A stretch of DNA of 64,000 bases from the NCBI GenBank assembly GCA_928212115.1, contig CAKMRJ010005745.1:104685571-104749570 (forward strand), written 5' to 3'. The stretch is from Lactuca virosa (Eukaryota > Streptophyta > Magnoliopsida > Asterales > Asteraceae). Position numbers and translations under genes: made by a program. The notes under the pieces were generated by a model that made no database searches, was not told where the DNA came from, and worked only from the letters and a program-made list of their open reading frames with translations. Shown here one piece after another: positions 1-10,204 of this stretch; position 1 is the first letter of the stretch, and each line of letters starts with the position of its first letter.

Positions 1-272
1 AGATTAGCATTTGACACACTCACCTGAAAGATTCTCGAAATAAGAGATAAAAAAACATTTTTTTTCATGTGCCTTACGTATTGTACATATGAATACCCAC
101 ATCTTCATGGATGGTAGTAGGTCGGATGAGACGATCTCTTACAAAAACACAATGCCAGAGTCTAGATTGGCAAAAAGTGTGAGGGACCTCTAACAAATGC
201 ACGCCCATATCTATGACATGATAGACATTAATACCTCATTTGGTGTCTTCGTTTTTCGTGCTTTGACAATAT
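1..272. other. Left edge, no gene recognised
   Basis: No convincing coding stretch is visible. This is the left flank of the Ty3/gypsy insertion at 278-4832; the matching right flank starts at 4838. Both flanks carry a short 'tctcgaaat' motif, so they may once have been one locus. Confidence 0.5.
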
Positions 273-277
273 CTACA

Positions 278-2174
278 TGTAACATCCAAAATTCTGGTAT
301 GTCCTGAAACTCTAAGAAATGATAATTTTGCATAATTGGTCCCTTAAGTACGCTGGGCGTACTTAAGTGTACGCTTAGCGTACCGCATGGAAGTGGTCGC
401 GGAGGATTCAGGGTACGCCGGGCGTACCTTGAGTTACGCGGGGAGTACGCGCCAGGGACGCAAAACCCTAATTTTCCGGACTTAAGGCCTATTTAAACAA
501 CTTTAAGTCCCTTGGACTAAACCCTAGAGAGCCTCCACAGCCTTAGAACGTCCATATACTCCTGGAAACCTTGTGAGATCATTCTTAGGCCTTAAAGGGT
601 GCATTTGTGGCCTTTTTGTGTGTATTTCAAGAAGAAGGGGTGGTCAAGCAAGCTTAGATCAAGAGGGTGCTTCAAGATCTTGCACTAAAAGCATCTTGCA
701 AAGCTTCTGGAGATAAAAATCTTGCATCTTTCCTTTCTAATCTTTAGATCTAGCTAGGGTTTTGGTGGTTTGTCCCTTTTATGAACTTTGGACCTCTTTT
801 GTTGAGTTAAGCCTTCCCTTTTGATATGTAAGTCAGATCTGAGGTCCCCTAGTCATTTAGAAGTATAAAAATGGAAGCTTGATGAGAGTTGTAACCTCAT
901 GCTTGGGTAAAAGACCTTGAAAAGGTCTTAATGGGGTGGTTGGGAGTGTATGAAACATGCAAGGGCATAAAGTTGCCAACTTTATGCCTTAGGACATCTT
1001 TTCAATCTTAGATCTACCTTTTGGACGTGAGGGATTCGAGCATTAAGCACTTAATGGGAAAAGTGCTTAATACGATTGTACGCTGGGCGTAACTGTCTGT
1101 ACGAAGCGCGTAGTCGCTATACCCTCAGTACGTTGCACGTACCAGGGAGGTACGTTGGGCGTACGCTGCTCAGTTGGGCTCCAAGCTGTTTTGGGCCTTT
1201 GGGCCTTTGGGCCTCATTTGGCTGATGAGCTTGCTTGGATTCTGTAAGATTGAGGCCTTTTCATCTGTTTGGGCCGAGGACTTATTGGTTGGGCCTTAAT
1301 GGGCCAAGGGGCCCATTAAGGATATTGGACTTGGATTTTGGGGCCCAATTTGCAAGAAAGGGGTAATTGTGCCTTGGGGGTAGAGTTTGAAGGTTGGGCC
1401 TTTCCTTGGGTAATTTAAGGTCTTATCATTGATTATATATTATTGTTATTATTCAGCTTGGTGGATTGCAAATTATTGGGAGGGCAGTAATTGTATTCAT
1501 CGGACGGAGGTGAGTCTTCTCACCATACCTCTGGGTCTACGGCACCAAGGCCGGCCCATTATGTGATCATGTTATGTGTGTGTTATTCATTTATGAATTG
1601 ATATGTTATGTGATATTATGTTGGTATGGAAGACCCCGGGGGGAGCCCGTGACATTGGATATAAGACCATGTGGGGTAGCCCATGGCAGTCCTAGGTAAA
1701 GACCATGTGGGTAGCCCATGACATTGGATGTAAGGCCATGTGGGGTAGCCCATGGCGGTCCTAGGTAAAGACCATGTGGGGTAGCCCATGACACTCTTGT
1801 TGAATCGTATTTCATAGTTTCTATGGCATGTTATAGCGTATTTTAGCTATCAGATATGTATATGTGAATGAGTGTGGTATGCTCTAGGAAACTCACTAAG
1901 CATTTTGCTTACAGGTTGTTGATTTGTTTCAGGTACTTCTGAGCCTAAGGGCAATGGCAAGGCATGATGACGTCACGTGCACTCTATCTCTCTTTTGATG
2001 TGTTTGGGACCCTCTGATGTTTTAAAAAGGAAAACAATGAAGTACGGAATGTTGATTTGAAAACAAATGTTTTGGGATTTTATGGTTTATGAGAATGGCT
2101 TTGGTTAACAAAAAAAAAAAGAAGAAATAATAATAAATGATGAAAATTTTTCTTTGTAAAATTGGGTTGTTAGA
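278..2174 (+). repeat. 5' LTR of the Ty3/gypsy element
   Basis: This LTR of about 1.9 kb matches 3789-4832 over its second half with a few percent divergence by eye, many differences being C/T or G/A. It contains eight interrupted palindromes of the form GTACGC-nnn-GCGTAC or close variants (348-362, 369-383, 413-427, 434-448, 1078-1092, 1099-1113, 1128-1142, 1150-1164). A 35-base-type tandem repeat follows near 1628-1795. Short open frames here are by-products of those repeats. Confidence 0.85.
1628..1795 (+). repeat. Tandem repeat in the LTR
   Basis: Four to five units of about 35 bases share the core 'ccatgtggggtagcccatg' and alternate 'cagtcctaggtaaa' with 'cattggatgtaa'. The same array sits at about 4287-4455 in the 3' LTR. 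The minus-strand frame through it gives a repetitive WATPHGL peptide, which I treat as an artefact. Confidence 0.8.
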
Positions 2175-2177
2175 AGT

Positions 2178-2190
2178 TGGTATCAGAGCC
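2178..2190 (+). other. Primer binding site (tRNA-iMet)
   Basis: TGGTATCAGAGCC lies three bases after the 5' LTR end. It is complementary to the 3' end of initiator tRNA-Met, the usual primer for minus-strand DNA synthesis in plant LTR retrotransposons. It fixes the element's orientation as plus. Confidence 0.85.
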
Positions 2191-2868
2191 TTGGTTTGAG
2201 GGATCCGGGTACATCCTCGGGTGTGTCAGGACTCAAACTAAGAAGGTGATAAAATGTTTTCAAAAGTAACCAAAAAGGAATTAAAAGAAACCCAAAAGAT
2301 GAGAGTGCGCCGCGCGTGATCAGCCGAGCCAAGTAAGTAGTTTCCCAATTTGAATAGCCATGCTATACTGATATTTGAGTCTTGTTGCTTATATGGAACT
2401 TGCTATGTGTATGCTTTTAGAATTATATACGGTTAGGAGCTTATAGCCTCAGAATGATTGATTTGGCCTTATTTTCTTTTCCTTGTCTGAATGTGGTCTT
2501 AGGGTAGAATCTCTTATTCGAAAGTCTATTTGGTCCTTTCCTATGTATAATTTGCATGCATAAAAGCAGCCTGTTGTGATGGGTTTGATTGTCTTGGGTA
2601 GGACAAATCATAGGGCAGCCCAGGATTTGTTTCGGGTGTTAGTTGTGGATTATGGTATTGTAGTGGGTTGTATTGGAGTCATTAGGTAGAGCAGTGGGGG
2701 AAAGGTACAGGTAGGTGTGGAAGGTAGTATTGGGCCCGTACTACTGGAAGCGCAGAGCCTGTACCCAAAGCCACGTTTTGCCTGGGGCTCCAAAGGGGAG
2801 GGAAACCAGTGTGAAAGAACCCTCGTTATAGATATCCTGATCATTATGTTTTGATATTTCAGTTCAGC

Positions 2869-3639
2869 ATGGTGATGATGCGGTTTGGAGCAGGGGGATC
2901 AGGATTGGGATCTGGGTCCGGGGTTGGGTCAGGCAGCCCTACTGATGGTATTGATGAGAGGCTGCGTGAGTTGATTGCGGCCGAGGTCACGAGGGGCATC
3001 CTTGACGCTACCCCAGTCATCTTTGGGACGGTCAAGGAGGGCATGATGGAGATCATGGAGGAGAGGCTTAGGGCATTCAGGGCTGATGTTTCTACGGGTC
3101 AAGGTGGAGCCATAACTCCCTCGTTTCGGGAGTTCAAGGCATGTGGAGCCCCAGAGTTCTCGGGGGTCAGGGATCCCATTGTGAGCAGGCGCTGGGTAGC
3201 GGACATTGAGAATGCCCAGCGCACAAGTTCTTGCCCGGAGGAGGTAAAGGTTGGATTTGCTTCCTGTATGCTGAGGGACAGGGCCCGAGATTGGTGGGGC
3301 GAGGTTACTAGCCAGGTGGGGCCAGCCGGAGTGGCTGAGATGGCGTGGGCTGAGTTCGTTCGGCAATTTGATTTGGAGTTTGCACCACCTATCGAGGTGC
3401 AACGACTTATGAGGGAGTTTCATGACCTTCAGCAGACCACCGAGACCGTGGCGGAGATCGCCGCCAAGTTTCGGGAGCGAGCGTTGTTGATTCCACAGTA
3501 CGCTACGGATGAGGATATGAAGCGGACGAGATATCATTCCATGCTGAGGGATGATATCCGGGAGTTTGTGAGCTTTACAGGGTGCAAAACCCTGAATGAG
3601 ATGGTGGAGAAGGCCCGTGAGAGGGAGATGGAATTGTAG
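2869..3639 (+). CDS. Ty3/gypsy Gag polyprotein, truncated
   Basis: The capsid-forming Gag protein of the retrotransposon packages element RNA. The frame runs 256 residues from the ATG at 2869 to a TAG at 3637-3639; the longer open frame upstream has no ATG. A low-complexity Gly/Ser N-terminus precedes a Retrotrans_gag-type domain, with WWGEV near residue 145 and YHSMLRDDIREFV near residue 225. The frame continues beyond the TAG (KRKTEQVQAAG, then the start of a zinc knuckle, YAKCGRFHSGAC), so the TAG is probably a nonsense mutation. Shortly after that the sequence passes into LTR. A long minus-strand frame over the same stretch (2929-3873) is an antisense shadow. Confidence 0.8.
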   Translation: MVMMRFGAGGSGLGSGSGVGSGSPTDGIDERLRELIAAEVTRGILDATPVIFGTVKEGMMEIMEERLRAFRADVSTGQGGAITPSFREFKACGAPEFSGVRDPIVSRRWVADIENAQRTSSCPEEVKVGFASCMLRDRARDWWGEVTSQVGPAGVAEMAWAEFVRQFDLEFAPPIEVQRLMREFHDLQQTTETVAEIAAKFRERALLIPQYATDEDMKRTRYHSMLRDDIREFVSFTGCKTLNEMVEKAREREMEL

Positions 3640-3788
3640 TCCCGCACGAAGCGGAAGACTGAGCAGGTACAGGCAGCAGGGGCTCAGGCTAAGAAGCCTA
3701 AGACCTCTGATTCTTCGGGTAGGGACCAGCAGGGCCGGGGCCGATATGCCAAGTGCGGGAGGTTTCATAGTGGGGCTTGTCTGATTCT

Positions 3789-4832
3789 TCAGTACGCTGC
3801 GCGTACCAGGGAGGTACGCTCGGCGTACGCTGCTCAGTTGAGCTCCAAGCTGTTTTGGGCCTTTGGGCCTCATTTGGCTGATGAGTTTGCTTGGATTCTG
3901 TAAGATTGAGGCCTTTTCATCTGTTTGGGCCGAGGACTTATTGGTTGGGCCTTAATGGGCCAAGGGGCCCATTAAGGATATTGGACTTGGATTTTGGGGC
4001 CCAATTTGCAAGAAAGGGGTAATTGGGCCTTGGGGGTAGAGTTTGAAGGTTGGGCCTTTCCTTGGGTAATTTAAGGTCTTATCATTGATTATATATTATT
4101 GTTATTATTCAGCTTGGTTGGTTGCGAATTATTGGGAGGGCAGTAATTGTATTCATCGGACGGAGGTGAGTCTTCTCACCATACCTATGGGTCTACGGCA
4201 CCAAGGCCGGCCCATTATGTGATCATGTTATGTGTGTGTTATTCATTTATGAATTGATATGTTGTGTGATATTATGTTGGTATGGAAGACCCCGGGGGGA
4301 GCCCGTGGCATTGGATATAAGACCATGTGGGGTAGCCCATGGCAGTCCTAGGTAAAGACCATGTGGGGTAGCCCATGGCATTGGATGTAAGGCCATGTGG
4401 GGTAGCCCATGGCGGTCCTAGGTAAAGACCATGTGGGGTAGACTATGGCACTCTTGTTGAATCGTATTGCATAGTTTATGTGGCATGTTTATAGCGTATT
4501 TTAGCTATCAGATATGTGTATGTGAATGAGTGTGGTATGCTCTGGGAAACTCACTAAGCATTTTGCTTACAGGTTGTTGATTTGTTTCAGGTACTTCTGA
4601 GCCTAAGGGCAAGGGCAAGGCGTGATGACGTCGCGTGCACTCTATCTCTCTTTTGATGTGTTTGGGACCCTCTGATGTTTTAAAAAGGAAAACAATGAAG
4701 TAATGAATGTTGATTTGAAAACAAATGTTTTGGGATTTTATGGTTTATGAGAATGGCTTTGGTTAACAAAAAAAAATAGAAGAAATAATAATAAATGTTG
4801 AAAATTTTTCTTTGTAAAATTGGGTTGTTACA
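3789..4832 (+). repeat. 3' LTR, 5'-truncated
   Basis: Matches 1125-2174 of the 5' LTR. It begins inside the palindrome region with GTACGCTGCGCGTAC at 3792-3806 and a second copy at 3814-3828. The first 850 or so bases of the LTR are absent. The 5' LTR has an extra 'tttgggcc' unit near 1197 that this copy lacks. Confidence 0.85.
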
Positions 4833-5411
4833 CGACAGCATATACAACTTAGATTTTTATTTTTTTTTTTGTCAAAAAAAGAGTACTAGTAAAAGAAAAG
4901 GCATTTGAGTTTCTCGAAATCATCATTTTCGAACAATCTATAGAAGACATAGGATTTTCTTGAAAAAAATCATCATTTTCGAACAATTAGTAGAAGGCAC
5001 AAGTGTTTCTCGAAAAGATCAATTTCGAACATACTCTACTCTATCTTCTATTCTGTCAAGATCAATAAGAATCTGTGCATCATTTTCGTTCGGATGGAAC
5101 CCCTGAATACGTTTGAAGCTCTCAAAATGATCTTCCAATTCCAAGGGGATTTGCAAAACTCCATTTCCATCAAGAATTCAATGGGCTTTTCTCATATTTT
5201 GAATAGAGAATCTAACATAGACATTCTCATGTGGAACCATAGAAAAAATTCAATCACTACATTGTTTTTGAACCGCAAGACTTTATAAAAGAACGGGGAC
5301 TAGTGAGATGCAAGTCAAATGCAACCATCCCTACAAGGGCGGGTATACAAGCTAATCAACTATCCAAAGTAACAAAATCATGCTTCCTATACTGATTGGG
5401 CAACCAGAAAA

Positions 5412-5457
5412 AAAAAGTAATAGATGACATCTTCAAAAAGTAATAGATGACATCTTG
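5412..5457. repeat. Tandem duplication, 23 bp x 2
   Basis: The unit aaaaagtaatagatgacatct plus two bases occurs twice in direct succession. It lies at the end of the exon-like stretch read on the minus strand. Confidence 0.75.
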
Positions 5458-5570
5458 CATTTGAAGAGCCGCTTGTTGCCGTAGTTCCACATCAGCCAGC
5501 AGCAAAAGGCAACCATAATCAACTTCTAGACCTACTTCCGGGCTTTTCATTGCAAAGAGGGTACAAAATC
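5435..5570 (-). other. Exon-like stretch, unidentified
   Basis: On the minus strand an open frame includes SPEVGLEVDYGCLLLLADV and then ELRQQAALQMQDV, with amino-acid composition like a helical protein. No family is recognised and no clear splice sites define it. It could be a relic exon of a gene cut up by the transposons to its right; the exon-like piece at 16434-16498 is on the same strand. Chance open frame remains possible. Confidence 0.2.
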
Positions 5571-6564
5571 TATGGTATATTAATGCCTCTCTAAAAAAAA
5601 TTGATTAAAAACCATACACTAACTGATGGAATCTTAAAAAATTTAAGATTTTGTGAAAAGTTTATAAATTAAATATAACTTTTTTAAAACGGGTGGAAGT
5701 TTTTTAATTTATAATATAAAGACTGCTACAAAACGGACTCTATAGCCTGGTTAAAATTGATCGTATAACCCAACAACGAGGCTCTAGATTAGAATAATAA
5801 TTTGATATAAAACTCTAATAGAGCCTTGCTTTGTGCATTACATCTACGGAAAACTGCAATAAAGTCCCTACATATTGGCCTCATAATCGATTTAGTCCCT
5901 ATATATTTTTTTTATTCAATTAAATCTCAAATACCGGTAATCGTATTCAATTTAACCCTTTGATCCAGTCAACAGGTCATCCAACTTTCAAAAATTACAT
6001 TTTTGGCCCAGATTTCAAAATTTATTACAAATTTGGTCCAAAATTTATACTTTTGGCCCAGATTGTAAATTTTGTAACAAGTTTGGTCCAAACTTTACCC
6101 TTTTTGCCCAAATTTTAACATTTTATTATGAATTCATCCTAACTTTAGTTTTTTTTACAACTTTTTTTTTCTCAAAGAATTGTTTCTAATATGTTTTTCC
6201 TTATAAAATCATATTTATACAAAAAAAATGTATTTTCACATAAAAATCTTATATTTTCTATATAAATTTTTTTTTAAAAAATTTTTTGTATATGAAATAC
6301 CTAGTTATAAAAATAGGTATTTATTAAGTATATAAATATATACAAATCCGTTTTTATAAAAAAATGTATACAAAAACGTATTTTACAAAAAAATGTATAC
6401 AAACATCTATTTTATCTATATTTTTTTTTATAAAATCGTGTTTGTTTACATTTTTTTTATAAAAACGTGTTTGCATAATTTTTTATAAAATGCGTGTTTC
6501 TATACATTTTATAAAATGTATACAAACACGATTTTATAAAAAAAAATATAGATACACACCTATT

Positions 6565-6571
<7 letters not shown>

Positions 6572-6621
<50 letters not shown>
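6572..6621. repeat. (TA)n microsatellite
   Basis: About 25 TA units abutting the left end of the inner element at 6622. A matching (TA)n tract follows its right end. Confidence 0.95.
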
Positions 6622-6623
<2 letters not shown>

Positions 6624-7178
6624 GAAAAGTGAATATGTGGCTGTGATGTACCTAAGCTTAGGTATAGAACCTTTTAAACGACGTAGTTTTAAACAAAACA
6701 AATCCAATTTCATTTTCTCTTAGTTTTGTTTTAATAGAATACCATTAAATTAAGTTCAATTATGGAATGAAAAAGATCAATTCTATATATTTTTATTACA
6801 AATAATTATTGAAGTTTATAGAGAAAATAAAAAACCAATATTTTTTAACGAATATAATTCAAGCGTTTTGTCTTTCAATTGAAAAACTATATCCAATGAT
6901 TTTCTGAAAAGCTTGATTGAGTTACGACATGTTCTTCTATTATATTTTATTCTATTAGGTTCATTTAGAATTTGGTAGGGTTGATTAAATGATCACGACT
7001 TTTAATGCTTTAAGTTCTTAGACACAATGAAGAAAAACAACATAGTAAGTCACATAATTAATGATAATAGTAAAAGAGATATCATTATTAGTTTGGATAT
7101 AAATGGATCAAAACTATATTGTTTGGAGGGTTCTATATACAAGCTTAGGTACATGACAACCACATATTCCCTAAGCCC
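6622..7178. mobile_element. MITE inserted in (TA)n, nested in the Mutator-like element
   Basis: The left end gggaaaagtgaatatgtgg, continuing to 'tgtacctaagctt..tatagaacc', is inverted at the right end (gggcttagggaatatgtgg read on the minus strand). Both ends abut TA tracts directly. This is the arrangement known from the rice Micron elements, which insert into TA microsatellites. The interior is AT-rich without coding signal. Confidence 0.7.

Positions 7179-7260
<82 letters not shown>
7179..7260. repeat. (TA)n microsatellite
   Basis: About 40 TA units with one 'tatatta' interruption, abutting the right end of the nested MITE. Confidence 0.95.
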
Positions 7261-7264
<4 letters not shown>

Positions 7265-7828
7265 GTGATAGGTGTTTGTATACATTTTTTTGTAAAATAC
7301 GTTTTTGTATATATTTTTTTTTATAAAAATGGGTTTGTATATATTTATATACTTAATAAATACATATTTTTATAACTAGATATTTCATATAAAAAAACTT
7401 TTTATATAGAAAATATTAGATTTTTATGTGAAAATACGTTTTTTTTGTATAAATATGATTTTATAAAGAAAAAACATATTAGAAACAATTTTTTGAGAAA
7501 AAAAAGTTGTAAAAAAACTAAAGTTAGGATGAATTCATAATAAAATTCTAAAATTTGGGCAAAAGTGGTAAAGTTTGGACCAAATTTGTAACAAAATCTA
7601 AAATCTAGGTCAAAAGTGTAAATTTTGGTCCAAATTTGTAATAAATTTTGAAATCTGGGCAAAAATGTTATTTTTGAAAGTTGGATAACCTGTTGACCGG
7701 GTCAAAGGGTTAAATTGAATACGATTACCGGTATTTGAGACTTAATTGAATAAAAAAATATATATAAGGACTAAATCGATTATAAGGCCAATATGTAGGG
7801 ATTTTATTGCAGTTTTCCGTTGCATCTA

Positions 7829-8141
7829 ATAGACAAATAAAGCGCAGTTCTTAATCAAGAATTGCGTACTATGCTAACTTTTTTCATAAAAAAAATGCAA
7901 ATAAAGAAGTTTTTTAATTATGGAGAACCAGATTCCATTGGTATGTTCAAGTATGCATGCCTCACATATGCCTAGCAGAGCACCTGATCAATAATCAACT
8001 GAGATTATAAGACAACAGATAACATCATTTTCAATAAAGAAAGGCTTCAACGAAATACTAACATAACTCCATTAGTCTACGAATTGCATAGTATGAAACA
8101 GACTGATATATTGCAAAGCACGGTTTGTCAAGCAATCGGTT
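7829..8141. other. Gap between two transposons, no gene seen
   Basis: Unique-looking AT-rich sequence with no open frame of note. It was continuous with 5837 before the Mutator-like insertion and with 16395 before the copia insertion. Confidence 0.5.
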
Positions 8142-8146
8142 CTACT

Positions 8147-8390
<244 letters not shown>

Positions 8391-8404
8391 TGGTACCAGA
8401 GTCG
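8391..8404 (+). other. Primer binding site of the outer copia element
   Basis: TGGTACCAGAGTCG directly follows the LTR. It is a mutated form of the tRNA-iMet-type site TGGTATCAGAGC. Confidence 0.7.
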
Positions 8405-8443
8405 AGGGTTTTCATTGCCTAATATACTAAAAAACAACTAGGG

Positions 8444-9404
8444 TTGCCTCCTACAAGCAATCAAGCGCCGATTCCTTCCGAATCAATGTCTACATCGGTT
8501 CTCTTCTACTCACTCTGTTCTGTGTTCATGGCACTCATCGCAAGCTTCACAAGAGATGAAAAGAAAGCTTACATTTCCCACAAGTTTTCCTTTAATCTTA
8601 CACCAACAAACTATGGTTACCGGAAAAACATGATCCGCCGTTTTCTTGTTGCTCACAAACTGTTTGGTTACGTGGATGGCACAATCCCATGCCCACCCGA
8701 AGATTTACACCCTGATGCCACTGCTGCTGAGCCCAAACCAGAACCACATGCAAATCCAAACTATGCCATCGGATTGCCAACGACACACATATACACATGC
8801 TAATCATATCCATCATCTCTAAATCTTCTTTTTGCCATGCACAAGGTAATATCTCCCATGATCTCTGGTCTTCTCTTGAACAACCCTATGCACTTCATTC
8901 ATCTTCCGGCGACTACATCCTAAAAACTCAACTCTTGAGAATAAAGATGAAGGGTGATGAAACTGCTGATAACTATCTTAACCGAGCCCAAGAGTACGCT
9001 GATGCCCTTGTAGCCATTGGTGAACCAATGAAAGATAAAGACCTGGTTATGCTTGATGTTTCTGGTCTTAGAGACAAATATAATAGTCTCAGTCCACCAT
9101 TACAACACGTCAATGCCCCACTACTCTCACTAAACTTCATGCCCTAATTAGTGATTACGATTTTATGCTTGCAAAGTCTCGCCAACCAGTTTTCACTCCT
9201 TCCATACCACCCAAGAAACCGCAAAACCTTCCAACGACTCTTTATCTGCCATTGCTTCTCAACTCACTTCTCTTGGTCTTCAAATACATCCAACATCAGC
9301 CCCTACCGCACCCCCTGCTACCTCCCATGCTTTCTATGGTTCTAGGCAAACTTCAAACTCCAATCGTGGAAATAGAGGTCGACGTGGCTCTTACTGAGGC
9401 AACT
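8444..9404 (+). pseudogene. copia Gag, broken by frameshifts and an insertion
   Basis: Structural Gag protein of the outer element. The first frame (8444-8803) carries the N-terminal Gag motif LTPTNYGYRKNMIRRFLVAH followed by LFGYVDGTIPCPP. The sequence continues in another frame (8797-9147, with YLNRAQEYADALVAIGEP, a UBN2-type Gag segment). A third segment ends in an Arg/Gly-rich nucleocapsid region near 9370, where an in-frame stop also occurs. At 9410 the inner copia element interrupts it. The remainder of the Arg/Gly region resumes at 13845. At least two frameshifts make it a pseudogene. Confidence 0.75.
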
Positions 9405-9409
9405 ACAAT

Positions 9410-10041
9410 TGTTGTAAAATACGACGGATCCAAATTGACTTAAATAATATTAGCTCAATGCGGAATGGGATCAAAAATTATCAAAGCGTAATAATCACAA
9501 CGTAATACGAATAAAATAAATAGAATAGAGAAACAGGAATTTACGTGGAAACCCAAATCGGGAAAAAACCACGGGCGGAGGAAGCCGAGAAACAATTCAA
9601 TATAATTTGCAGTGTTTACAGGGATTATGAAAGAGATTACAAAATAGAGTGGGAGAGCTAAAATACACGGTGGTGTATCAGTATATATATGTAATGCTTT
9701 TTTATATATACTTGGATGATTTTTTTGGTTGTGTTCTTTTCTCTGGTTCATGGCTTAGGCTATTTATAGCCAAAAGCAATATAATATGAATCGTAGAAAA
9801 AATGTGCCGTCCGAATTCCAATTGTAGGCGCCTACCAAAAATTCACCGTCCAAATCAAATTCACATATATATACTACTATTCATAGTCAAGCTATGAATA
9901 GTGAAAGATAGACGTCCAATTTCATTTCAATTAACATATATATTACTATTCATAGTCAAACTATGAATAGTAAATGATAAGTTACTGAAATAACCCCTGA
10001 ACTATTTGCCACTTGCTAATTTTGGAGGCAACTTTTCCACA
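9410..10041 (-). repeat. 3' LTR of the inner copia element
   Basis: 632 bases, nearly identical to 13208-13839. It is followed on its inner side by a purine-rich tract on the minus strand (plus-strand 'atctccaccttgacatc'). It contains paired 'ctattcatagtcaa.ctatgaatag' inverted motifs, which could fold. Confidence 0.9.
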
Positions 10042-10204
10042 ATCTCCACCTTGACATCAAAATTAAGCAAGTCATGCTTTACGATTAGTCAAAACCTATA
10101 GCTCACCAAACTCTAAAACTTCCATAAGAACCTGCAAATTTTATATAGAGAAATTTTTTTTTGGAAAAATAAATAATACTTCCTCCACCTACGAGCCTTC
10201 AGGC

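Larger units (their letters stand above)
278..4832 (+). mobile_element. Ty3/gypsy LTR retrotransposon, internally deleted
   Basis: The order is 5' LTR, tRNA-Met primer binding site, gag, then directly the second half of a 3' LTR. The element starts TGTAACATCC and ends GGGTTGTTACA. It is flanked by the near-identical 5-bp target duplications ctaca (273-277) and cgaca (4833-4837). Protease, reverse transcriptase, RNase H and integrase are all missing, as are about the first 850 bases of the 3' LTR. One deletion running from the gag zinc-knuckle region into the 3' LTR (junction near 3789) explains this. The gag type resembles the Tekay/Del group of chromoviruses, but this is inference because no pol remains. 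It could move only with proteins supplied in trans. Confidence 0.88.
4838..5837. other. Intergenic, short dispersed repeats, no firm gene
   Basis: Between the gypsy element and the next transposon. 4890-5030 holds three imperfect copies of a unit built around 'ctcgaaa..atcattttcgaac'. A 64-residue frame at 5094-5288 has no recognisable domain. From 5600 the sequence is AT-rich with nothing coding. Confidence 0.5.
5847..7819. mobile_element. Mutator-like foldback element with long inverted repeats
   Basis: The ends CGGAAAACTGCAATAAAGTC (5847) and its inverse at 7819 begin inverted arms of about 560 bases (5847-6410 against 7261-7819). The arms are rich in 'ggtccaaa' and 'tttggccc' motifs. The flanks are ttacatcta (5838-5846) and ttgcatcta (7820-7828), a 9-bp target duplication with one mismatch, as expected for the Mutator superfamily. 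No transposase is present, so it is non-autonomous. A second inverted-repeat element sits in its centre inside (TA)n tracts. Confidence 0.8.

Noticed and set aside
1606..1815. 69-codon minus-strand frame with repeated WATPHGL
   Set aside because: It is the translation of the LTR tandem repeat, with no support as a gene.
2929..3873. 314-codon minus-strand open frame
   Set aside because: Antisense to Gag and running into the LTR. High GC content explains the lack of stops, and no domain is visible.
5094..5288. 64-codon frame, considered as an organelle DNA insertion
   Set aside because: I could not match it to any organelle gene I know, and no extended organelle-like sequence surrounds it.
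6490..6723. Frames containing long Tyr-Ile repeats (also at 7027-7326, 39622-39903, 47468-47737 and 48240-48425)
   Set aside because: Translations of (TA)n microsatellites.
9455..9751. 98-codon minus-strand frame found in both LTRs of the inner copia element (also 13253-13549)
   Set aside because: Conserved only because the LTRs are young duplicates. No coding evidence.
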